Positions 1-6,181 of a DNA stretch of 12,648 bases are shown here, piece after piece. The DNA lies in assembly GCA_025935595.1 (NCBI GenBank), contig JAICUZ010000043.1, positions 1 through 12,648 on the forward strand, given 5' to 3'. Position 1 is the stretch's first letter, and every line of letters begins with the position of its first letter. Origin of the DNA: Burkholderiales bacterium. Its GTDB lineage: Bacteria > Actinomycetota > Thermoleophilia > Gaiellales > Gaiellaceae. The notes under the pieces were generated by a model. It saw only the letters and a list, made by a program, of their open reading frames with translations, made no database searches and was not told the DNA's origin. Made by a program: the position numbers and the translations under genes.

Positions 1-729
1 CGATGCATCGAGCACACCGAGGCCGCACTGGCCCGCGACCTGGAACTCGACGACCGAGCCCTGAGCGATCTGGTTGAGCGCCTTCTCCTTGCACTTCGCC
101 TGCACGACGAAGTTGTTGGAGTAGTCGTTCAGCGTCTTGATGCCCGGATCGGCCTTCTTCGCGCCGTACTGGAAGCCGGCGATGTAGCGGTCGACCGGCG
201 GGATCTTGAGGCCGCCGACCGAGCCGACCGCCTTCCCGCCGTGCGACTTGGCCCACATTCCGGCCGCATAGCCGACGAGGTAGCCGGCCTGCTGCTCGCT
301 GAAGAGCAGACCCTCGACGTTCTTCGGCTTGTGCTTCATGAACGTCACGTCGTCGTCGACGATCGCGAACTTGCTCTTCGGGAACGCCGAGGCGACCGTG
401 TCCACGGCGCTGTCCATCAGGAACCCGACCCCGATCGTGATGTCCGCGCCCGACCGGACGCACGCCGTCAGGTTCGGGATGTACTGGGATCCCGAGGCCG
501 ACTGGATGACGCGACCCTTGATGCCGGCCCGCTGCGCGTGCTGGAGGCCGACATAGGCGAGATGGTTGAACGACTTGTCGTTCAGGCCGCCGATGTCGGT
601 CACGAGACACGCAGAGAACTGGGCCTTGTGTGCTGCAGACGCCGAGCCGCCGCGAACGGCAGCTCCGAGCGACGCGATGAGCACCGTCACGGCGGCGAGC
701 GCCGCGAGCGTGAGCCAACGCTTCCTCAC
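1..729 (-). CDS. BMP-family (PnrA-like) ABC transporter substrate-binding protein, partial at 3' end
   Basis: The first 243 codons are present and the gene runs off the window edge. The start is a GTG at 727-729 preceded by a strong Shine-Dalgarno (AAGGAGGG) 8 nt upstream. Residues 1-32 form a Sec signal peptide: a basic MRKRW start, a hydrophobic core and a likely cleavage after ASA. The mature part opens with the BMP signature LVTDIGGLNDKSFN (42-55), followed by FAIVDDD (121-127), FSEQQAGYLVGYAAG (143-157) and GGLKIPPVDRYIAGFQYGA (172-190), all typical of the PnrA/BMP fold. Known family members bind purine or other nucleosides outside the cell and deliver them to an ABC permease, which would be expected beyond the left edge. 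The nearby nucleoside hydrolase and ribokinase support a nucleoside ligand, but that is inference. There is no lipobox cysteine; the first Cys is residue 41, inside the domain. Confidence 0.93.
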   Translation of the reverse strand, partial: MRKRWLTLAALAAVTVLIASLGAAVRGGSASAAHKAQFSACLVTDIGGLNDKSFNHLAYVGLQHAQRAGIKGRVIQSASGSQYIPNLTACVRSGADITIGVGFLMDSAVDTVASAFPKSKFAIVDDDVTFMKHKPKNVEGLLFSEQQAGYLVGYAAGMWAKSHGGKAVGSVGGLKIPPVDRYIAGFQYGAKKADPGIKTLNDYSNNFVVQAKCKEKALNQIAQGSVVEFQVAGQCGLGVLDAS

Positions 730-737
730 TTGGTGAA

Positions 738-745
738 CCCTCCTT
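738..745 (-). promoter_or_regulatory. Strong Shine-Dalgarno site of the BMP gene
   Basis: On the minus strand the sequence reads AAGGAGGG, nearly perfectly complementary to the 16S rRNA 3' end, and lies 8 nt before the GTG start at 729. It fixes the GTG as the start. It contrasts with several neighbours that have no recognisable ribosome-binding site. Confidence 0.8.
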
Positions 746-774
746 GCTCAGATGTCCTTCTGGGGGGACTGGCG

Positions 775-789
775 GGGGTACAGTACCCC
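775..789. promoter_or_regulatory. 15-bp palindrome, candidate operator upstream of the BMP gene
   Basis: This is a perfect inverted repeat with two 7-bp arms around one central base (GGGGTAC A GTACCCC). It lies in the 84-bp gap between ftsK and the BMP gene, centred about 53 nt before the BMP start. On the minus strand its middle reads TACTGT, which matches the actinobacterial -10 form TANNNT, so a protein bound here would block that promoter. A ligand-responsive repressor site is an inference. It could also form a short hairpin after ftsK, but no T-run follows, so an intrinsic terminator is unlikely. Confidence 0.4.
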
Positions 790-813
790 GTTCTCCGGGC
801 GGCGCCTAGGCGA

Positions 814-3024
814 TCAGTCGAGCCCGACGCGTTCGAGCTCGTGCTCGGAGATGAGCACGCGGCGGGGCTTCGACCCTTCGTAGGGCGAGATGATCCCGCG
901 TCGCTCGAGCATGTCGATCAGCCTGCCTGCCCGCGTGTAGCCGACCCGGAGCCGCCGCTGAAGCAGCGAGACGCTGGCGGTCTGGGCCGTCACCACGACT
1001 TCGATCGCCTTGTCGAGCAGCGCATCCTCGTCGGGGTCGAACTCGCCGTCGTCGGAATCCGCTTCGTCGACGAAGACCTGCGGCAGCTCGAGGAACGTCT
1101 CGTCGACCTCCTGCTCCCTCTGAGCTCTCGTCTGCTCCACGATCAGAGCGATCTCGTCCTCGGTGACGAACGCGCCCTGGACGCGCTGGAGACGCGACGT
1201 GCCGAGCGGCTTGAAGAGCATGTCACCCTGCCCGAGGAGGCTCTCGGCGCCGTTCGAGTCGAGGATCACGCGCGAGTCGGTCTGTGACGAGACCGCGAAT
1301 GCGATGCGCGACGGGACGTTCGCCTTGATCATGCCGGTGATCACGTCGACCGACGGTCGCTGCGTCGCGAGCACGAGGTGGATGCCGACGGCGCGCGACT
1401 TCTGCGCCAGGCGGATGATCGAGTCCTCGACCTCTTGCGGGCTGACCATCATCAGGTCGGCCAGCTCGTCGATCACGATGAGCAGGTACGGAAGCTCTTC
1501 CTCGCCGCGCTTGCGGAACGCCCGGTTCGCCTCGGGGAGGTTGCGCGCACGTACCTGCGAGAGGCGCTCGTAGCGGCGCTCCATCTCCGTGACGACGTTG
1601 AGCAGGACGGCGCTCGCCTCCTTCGGGCTCGAGACCACGGGCGTCAGGAGGTGCGGGATCGACTCGTAGTAGTTGAGCTCGATCCGCTTCGGGTCGATCA
1701 AGATGAGCCGCGCCTCGTCGGGCGTTGCGCGCAGCAGGATCGACGTGAGGATCGTGTTGATGCAGCCCGACTTGCCGGAGCCGGTCGTTCCCGCGATCAG
1801 GATGTGCGGCATGCGCGCGAGGTCGGCCCAGACCGACGCGCCGGAGATGTCCTTACCGAGCCACACCGAGAGCGGGCTCGCCGTCTGCGGCAGGTCGTCG
1901 TAGATGTCGCCGAGCGTGACGAGGTTCGGGCTCAGGTTCGGGACCTCGACTCCGACCGCCTGCTTGCCGGGGATCGGCGCCAGGATCCGGATCTCGGTCG
2001 TCGCCAGTGCGTAGCTCAGATCGTCCTTCAAGTTCGCGACCTTGCCGACCTTGGTTCCGGGCGCGAGCTGCAACTCGTAGCGCGTGACGCGCGGGCCGGC
2101 GATCTGGCCGATCACCGTCGCCTCGACCCCGAAATGCGCGAGGCATGTGACGAGCGCCTCGGCGACGCGCTGGCTCGCCTCGCCGTTCGGCCCGGCGCCG
2201 GCCTTGGACTTCTTGAGCAGGTTCCGGTCGGGCAGCTCGTACTCGCCGACGGGCTCGAGTGTCGGGAACAGCTGCTCCTGCGACTCGTGCACATCGTCGT
2301 CCTCGTACTTCTCCTCGGTCGCGGCGTCGTAGAGCACCGGCGGCGGACCGACCGAGACGGAGTCGGTCAGGAGATCCGGATAGTCGTGCTTCACGTCGAC
2401 CGGTGGGTGGAACGCCTCCTCGCGCGCCGGGTAGCCGCCATCGTCGAGGTCGGACCATTCGGCCTGGAAGCTGCGGACACGCTTGTGGGCGAGGTGGACG
2501 ACGTGGCCCGTGTGTCGGAGAAGAGCACCGAGACTCGTGCCCGTGAGGAACGTCACGCCGGCGATCGTCAACAGCACCCCGAGGATCGTCGCGCCGGTCG
2601 TTCCGAGCCCGACGGCGATCGCGCGCTCGAGGCCGTTGCCGACCGCGCCGCCGTGCGCGTCCCCGAGCGTCAGCAGCAGGCCCGTGAGCGCTACGCCGAG
2701 GCCGAGCCGGAACGGCCGAACGTCGACGAGCTCGGTGCGCGTGACCATCAGGGCGCCGAGCGGGACGAGGACGAGTGGCGCCAGGTACGCGGCGGCGCCG
2801 ACGGCTGCCTTCACGGCATGCGCGACCGGCCCGCCGCTGAACCCGAACCACAAGACGGCGGCGATGAAGACGCCCGCGCCGACGAGCCCGAGCCCGACGA
2901 GCTCGGGATGCGGCTTCGGGATGTGGAACTCGCCGCGCGGCTTTCTTGCGCGGCGCTTCTTCACCCGGCTGGGCGTTTTCGGGGACGTGCGGTGCGGCCG
3001 CTTCTTGCGCGCCATGGCGGGCAC
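814..3024 (-). CDS. ftsK: DNA translocase FtsK/SpoIIIE
   Basis: This is a septum-located, ATP-driven double-stranded DNA pump that clears chromosome ends into daughter cells. The 736-aa product has a basic N-terminus (residues 4-30, rich in K/R), four hydrophobic segments (about 42-63, 72-95, 105-121 and 135-160), and an acidic/proline-rich linker (about 190-265). The motor follows, with Walker A AGTTGSGKS (411-419), Walker B LLIVIDELADL (514-524, D519/E520) and the conserved LATQRPSVDVITG block (552-564). A winged-helix gamma domain (about 667-730) normally reads the polar KOPS/SRS sequences. The membrane part and linker are short, as in SpoIIIE-like proteins. The start may be GTG at 3024 or the ATG at 3013-3015 three codons later; neither has a well-spaced ribosome-binding site. 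Only 16 bp separate it from the LigB-like gene, suggesting co-transcription. Confidence 0.97.
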   Translation of the reverse strand: MPAMARKKRPHRTSPKTPSRVKKRRARKPRGEFHIPKPHPELVGLGLVGAGVFIAAVLWFGFSGGPVAHAVKAAVGAAAYLAPLVLVPLGALMVTRTELVDVRPFRLGLGVALTGLLLTLGDAHGGAVGNGLERAIAVGLGTTGATILGVLLTIAGVTFLTGTSLGALLRHTGHVVHLAHKRVRSFQAEWSDLDDGGYPAREEAFHPPVDVKHDYPDLLTDSVSVGPPPVLYDAATEEKYEDDDVHESQEQLFPTLEPVGEYELPDRNLLKKSKAGAGPNGEASQRVAEALVTCLAHFGVEATVIGQIAGPRVTRYELQLAPGTKVGKVANLKDDLSYALATTEIRILAPIPGKQAVGVEVPNLSPNLVTLGDIYDDLPQTASPLSVWLGKDISGASVWADLARMPHILIAGTTGSGKSGCINTILTSILLRATPDEARLILIDPKRIELNYYESIPHLLTPVVSSPKEASAVLLNVVTEMERRYERLSQVRARNLPEANRAFRKRGEEELPYLLIVIDELADLMMVSPQEVEDSIIRLAQKSRAVGIHLVLATQRPSVDVITGMIKANVPSRIAFAVSSQTDSRVILDSNGAESLLGQGDMLFKPLGTSRLQRVQGAFVTEDEIALIVEQTRAQREQEVDETFLELPQVFVDEADSDDGEFDPDEDALLDKAIEVVVTAQTASVSLLQRRLRVGYTRAGRLIDMLERRGIISPYEGSKPRRVLISEHELERVGLD

Positions 3025-3040
3025 TTCGCCCCGCCGACGC

Positions 3041-3820
3041 TCACTCCTCCCGCTGGAACGAGGCGGTGAGCATCCCGAAGTACGTCGGCGCCTCGTACGA
3101 GAGCAGCTCGGCGCGGAAGTCGCCGCCGAGCGCGCCGTGGAGCATCAACATCTGCCACAGGCTGTCGGCGAGCGCGTCCGTCGCCCGTTGCGGGTCCCAG
3201 GCCTCGAGCTCTCGGAGCGCGTTTCGGCGCACGACGTCCTGCACGCCCTCGTCGTAGGGCGCCGAGTGCTCGCTGAACCCATATGGGCCGTCGTGCGTGT
3301 GACCGTGCCCGTGGTCGGCGCTCGCGACGAACGCGACCGGTCGATCGCCGGTCGCGGCGGCCAGCGCCTCGCCGGCACGGACGTGGTGGTCGTTCGAGAG
3401 CGCGCGGCACGGCGTCACGATCACGGCAGGGACTCGAAAGAACGTGAGCGGGATCCCGGCACCCCAGTCGACCGGCATCGTCGAGCCGCCGGCGGCCGTC
3501 GTCCCGAACGTGATCCCGATCGCCGGGAGCCCCGCAGCCTGCAGCGCCTGCACGCATGCGTCCGCAAGCTCCGGATCGCCGTCGCCCTCGTAGAGGTGCG
3601 AAGCGTCGACGAACTGGTTCGGATGCTCGGTGAGGCGTGACGAGCGCACGACGCCGAAGTGATCGTCGAGGAGCGTTCCGTGCGGCGTCGCGAGGATCGC
3701 AACCTCCGCCTCGCTCGCCTCGAGCCTCCGGGCGAGCTCGTGCATGCCGTTGGCGGTCGGCCCGTCCGGCTGCTCATACACCGGGTTGCCGTGCGGCGCG
3801 ATCGCGCCGAAGACGATCAT
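3041..3820 (-). CDS. Class III (LigB-type) extradiol ring-cleavage dioxygenase-like protein
   Basis: The product is 259 aa. The start is the ATG at 3818-3820, whose ATGA overlaps the stop of the nucleoside hydrolase gene; the frame stays open further upstream but would run through that gene. It belongs to the LigB/MEMO-like fold. Candidate metal ligands are H10 (GAIAPHG), H47 (ATPHG) and E243 (YEAPTYFGM), and a His-rich loop SADHGHGHTHDGPYG spans 167-181. In LigB, two N-terminal histidines and a C-terminal glutamate bind Fe(II) and a further histidine acts as base, so the spacing here is compatible with an active non-haem iron enzyme. Known members open catechol-type rings. The substrate is not evident. 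Coupling to a nucleoside hydrolase and a ribokinase suggests a heterocyclic base or a related compound, which is inference. A non-catalytic MEMO-like role is less likely given the retained ligands. Confidence 0.85.
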   Translation of the reverse strand: MIVFGAIAPHGNPVYEQPDGPTANGMHELARRLEASEAEVAILATPHGTLLDDHFGVVRSSRLTEHPNQFVDASHLYEGDGDPELADACVQALQAAGLPAIGITFGTTAAGGSTMPVDWGAGIPLTFFRVPAVIVTPCRALSNDHHVRAGEALAAATGDRPVAFVASADHGHGHTHDGPYGFSEHSAPYDEGVQDVVRRNALRELEAWDPQRATDALADSLWQMLMLHGALGGDFRAELLSYEAPTYFGMLTASFQREE

Positions 3821-4746
3821 CCGAGCGAGCTGATCCGCTCGACGATCAGCTCGGCAAACCGCGGGCCGTCGATGTCGAGGCCGACCTTCGCGTTCGGCGC
3901 GCCGCAATGCTCTCGACCGCGCCAGTCGACGTTCGTCCGCCCCCAGCTCGGGCCGGTCGTGCAGTCGACCTCGATGAACGCGTCGCGAACGGCCATCAGC
4001 GTCGGGTCGAGCAGGTGCGCGATGCACACCGGGTCGTGCATCGGCGAGCCGTCGAGATCGGTGTACCGGCGCTTGTGGAAGCGGGCGTAGAAATCCATCA
4101 GCTCGGCCACGATCTTTCCGACCCGGCCGGCACCGCGCATGCGCTCGGTGTGCTCGTCCTTGATCAGCGCGCGGTGCGTCACGTCGAGGCCGATCATGGT
4201 CGTGTCGAGACCCTCCGCGAACACGCGCTGGGCTGCCTCTGGGTCGGCCCAGATGTTGAACTCGGCAGCCGGCGTGCGATTCCCTTCGCCGATCGCGCCG
4301 CCCATCAGGACGATCCGTTCCGGCCGGGGGTCGGCGTGCGTCGCGAACAGAAGGCCGACGTTTGTGAGCGGGCCGGTGGCGACGAGGACGGGTTTTTCCG
4401 CGCCCCGGTACAGCTCTGCGAGGAACTCGACTGCGTGCTCTGCCTGGGGGCTCTCGGAGGGCCGCGGCAGGTCGGGACCGTCGAGCCCGGACTCGCCGTG
4501 CACGTGTGCAGCGACGTCACGCTGTCTCACGAACGGCGCGTCCGCTCCGGCGTACACCGGGATGTCGGTGCGTCCGGCGAGCTCGAGCACGCGCAGGGCG
4601 TTGTTGGTCGTCTTGTCGAGCGTCTGGTTGCCCGAGACGGTCGTGACCGCCCGCAGGTCGAGCTCGGGCGATGCGACCGCGAGCAGGATCGCGATCGCGT
4701 CGTCGTGGCCGGGATCGCAGTCGAGGATGATCGGGGTCGGAGTCAT
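3817..4746 (-). CDS. Inosine/uridine-preferring nucleoside hydrolase
   Basis: This enzyme cleaves the N-glycosidic bond of ribonucleosides to give free base and ribose. The 309-aa length is typical of the family. The N-terminal calcium/catalytic motif ILDCDPGHDD (7-16) holds the metal-binding aspartates, followed by VHGESGL (82-88, H83), ATGPLTN (123-129), EFNIWADPEA (162-171) and MHDPV (236-240), whose His-Asp pair is catalytic in the CU-NH/RihA-B type. The start is the ATG at 4744-4746, four bases of which overlap the ribokinase stop (ATGA). The frame is open further upstream, but that stretch is antisense-like and lies inside the ribokinase gene. Base preference cannot be read from the sequence. 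Ribose released here is the substrate of the ribokinase encoded just upstream. Confidence 0.95.
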   Translation of the reverse strand: MTPTPIILDCDPGHDDAIAILLAVASPELDLRAVTTVSGNQTLDKTTNNALRVLELAGRTDIPVYAGADAPFVRQRDVAAHVHGESGLDGPDLPRPSESPQAEHAVEFLAELYRGAEKPVLVATGPLTNVGLLFATHADPRPERIVLMGGAIGEGNRTPAAEFNIWADPEAAQRVFAEGLDTTMIGLDVTHRALIKDEHTERMRGAGRVGKIVAELMDFYARFHKRRYTDLDGSPMHDPVCIAHLLDPTLMAVRDAFIEVDCTTGPSWGRTNVDWRGREHCGAPNAKVGLDIDGPRFAELIVERISSLG

Positions 4747-5543
4747 AGGTCGAGTATCGCTGTGACGTCGTCCGCGGTGGGAAGCGAAGGTTGGGCGCCG
4801 AAACGCGAGGCCGCGACCGCGCCCGCCGCGCAGGCACGCGTGAGGGATTCGCCGCGGTCGCGTCCTTCGAGCAGGGAGACGACGAGGCACGCGGCGAAGG
4901 CGTCGCCCGCTGCGGTGCCGTCCACTGCGTCGACCTTCGGCGGGGTCGCGCGGGCGACCTCGGTGCCGTTCTCGAACAGCGCTGCGCCCTGGGCGCCGTA
5001 GGTGACAGCGACGAGCTTGCCGCGCGACACGACCTCGTGCTCGAGACGGTTCACGATCAGGAGGTCGGGGTCGAGCTCGATGGGACGTGCAGGCGCGGCG
5101 TTGAGCGCGAAGAAGCCGGCGCCGCGCGCGGCGGCGTGAACGACGTCGTCTGGCACCTCGAGCTGGCAGAGCACCGCGCCTCCGGGCGAGGTCGGCTCGA
5201 CGTGGTCGTTCGCGCCGGGGACGACGACGATCTGGTTCTCACCGGCATCGTCGACGAGGATCAGCGCGATGCCGGTCGTGCCGGTGCGGGTGACGTCGAG
5301 CTCGACGCCCGCCTCGCGCAATCCCACGAGCGCTTCGTCGGCGAGCGAGTCCTCGCCGACCGCGCCGATCATCCGCACGCGTGCGCCGAGCCGTGCGGCG
5401 GCGACCGCCTGGTTCGCGCCTTTTCCGCCGGGCACGCGCACGAACTCGTGGCCGGAAAGCGTCTCCCCCGCGCGCGGCAGCCGTTCGACGCGCGCGACGA
5501 GGTCGAGGTTGATCGAACCGACGACCGTGAGCTGCACGGACAT
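4743..5543 (-). CDS. rbsK: Ribokinase (PfkB family), compact form
   Basis: The enzyme phosphorylates ribose to ribose-5-phosphate with ATP. The 266-aa product carries GSINLDLV (9-16), the PfkB signature GGKGANQA (39-46), an NxxE motif (N165-E168) and the anion-hole/catalytic segment GTAAGDAFA (209-217, base D214). It is some 40 residues shorter than the usual ~305-310 aa. The helix-containing stretch between NxxE and the TYGAQG strand (181-186) spans about 13 residues, versus about 33 in E. coli RbsK as I recall it. The ATP-side residues remain. Its start overlaps nothing: a 80-bp gap lies upstream and a TAGGCT hexamer ends 6 nt before the ATG, so it probably begins a transcript. It is followed by nucleoside hydrolase with an ATGA overlap. 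Another sugar or nucleoside kinase of the PfkB family is the main alternative. Confidence 0.9.
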   Translation of the reverse strand: MSVQLTVVGSINLDLVARVERLPRAGETLSGHEFVRVPGGKGANQAVAAARLGARVRMIGAVGEDSLADEALVGLREAGVELDVTRTGTTGIALILVDDAGENQIVVVPGANDHVEPTSPGGAVLCQLEVPDDVVHAAARGAGFFALNAAPARPIELDPDLLIVNRLEHEVVSRGKLVAVTYGAQGAALFENGTEVARATPPKVDAVDGTAAGDAFAACLVVSLLEGRDRGESLTRACAAGAVAASRFGAQPSLPTADDVTAILDL

Positions 5544-5549
5544 GGCCCC

Positions 5550-5555
5550 AGCCTA
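5550..5555 (-). promoter_or_regulatory. Candidate -10 element (TAGGCT) for leaderless rbsK
   Basis: The hexamer fits TANNNT and is followed by six bases (GGGGCC) and the ATG of rbsK. No Shine-Dalgarno-like purine run sits at the usual distance and no clear -35 is visible. The spacing would place the transcription start at or beside the ATG. This is an inference from pattern, supported by three similar sites in this window. Confidence 0.45.
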
Positions 5556-5623
5556 GAGCAGTGCCTGTGGAGCGATCGGCACGCCGTTGTAACCCTCGTT
5601 TGGCGACGGTTGTCGAACTGGGA

Positions 5624-6181
5624 CTAGGCTGCGATCGCGCGCAAGTCGTTCAATGCGCAGCCGAGCAGGTTCTCGCGCAGGTCGAACAGCCCCGCCCACA
5701 GCGAGCTCGCCTCGAGCGACGACTGCCACCGCACCGTCGCGGCCAGTCCTTCGAGAGCGCGCACGAACACCGCGAGCTCCAGGTATGCCTGCGCGACACG
5801 GTGCGGCGCGACCTTCACGCCCGCGCGGTCCAGGACCGGCGCCCAGTCGACGAGCTCGCCCGGGCCGGGCTCGCCGAACCACGAGCGGCCCTCCGCCTGG
5901 TCGGCCTCGAGCTCGAGCAGGTACCGACCGAGCGGTGTCTCGAGGCCGGCGAGGGCGGTCTCGACGCGATCCGCCGCCCGGCGCAACGCCGCCTGCCGCC
6001 GGCCCGGCGTGCCCGGCTCGGCCTCGCCGCGCGCCCAGCGCTCGAGCAGCCGGCAGAAGGCAAGTGACGACACCTCGAGCGCAAGGAGCTGGCCGATCAG
6101 CTTCTGAGCCGTCCGCTCCTCCACCGCGTGCTCCACGATCACCGCGGCCCACTCGGGGCGCGTCTCCAGGGGAATGCTCAT
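5624..6181 (-). CDS. Conserved-looking hypothetical protein, 185 aa, coupled to RNase J
   Basis: I do not recognise this family. The protein lacks a signal peptide and membrane segments, and looks almost entirely alpha-helical. It has an N-terminal helix with clustered acidic residues and His (EHAVEERTAQKLIGQLLALE, 17-36), an Arg/Ala-rich helix around 60-80, a central aromatic loop with RSWFGEPGPGELVDW (99-113), and C-terminal helices ending NLLGCALNDLRAIAA. Its ATG overlaps the RNase J stop (ATGA at 6178-6181), so it is likely translated together with RNase J, and it ends 80 bp before rbsK. Base composition and codon use look like those of the neighbours. A helical-bundle or ferritin-like fold is possible but I see no complete metal-ligand motif. 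A role linked to RNA processing is only suggested by coupling. Confidence 0.75.
   Translation of the reverse strand: MSIPLETRPEWAAVIVEHAVEERTAQKLIGQLLALEVSSLAFCRLLERWARGEAEPGTPGRRQAALRRAADRVETALAGLETPLGRYLLELEADQAEGRSWFGEPGPGELVDWAPVLDRAGVKVAPHRVAQAYLELAVFVRALEGLAATVRWQSSLEASSLWAGLFDLRENLLGCALNDLRAIAA

Noticed and set aside
803..812. Palindrome CGCCTAGGCG just after the ftsK stop as a terminator
   Set aside because: It is self-complementary with no loop and no T-run, so it cannot form a useful intrinsic terminator.
3044..3050. GGAGGAG upstream of ftsK as its ribosome-binding site
   Set aside because: It is 19 nt from the GTG and 28 nt from the ATG, too far for normal use; it falls within the end of the LigB-like gene and partly encodes its last residues.
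1378..3069. Long plus-strand open frame opposite ftsK
   Set aside because: The product is extremely Arg/Asp/Val-rich with no motifs, and it is antisense to an intact FtsK. Such shadow frames are normal in GC-rich DNA.
3637..5001. Plus-strand open frame opposite the nucleoside hydrolase
   Set aside because: Antisense shadow with biased composition; the minus strand carries a complete enzyme with catalytic motifs.
5604..5615. Small inverted repeat CGAC-GGTT-GTCG in the rbsK upstream gap
   Set aside because: Four-bp arms are expected by chance in GC-rich DNA, and it lies far from the rbsK start.
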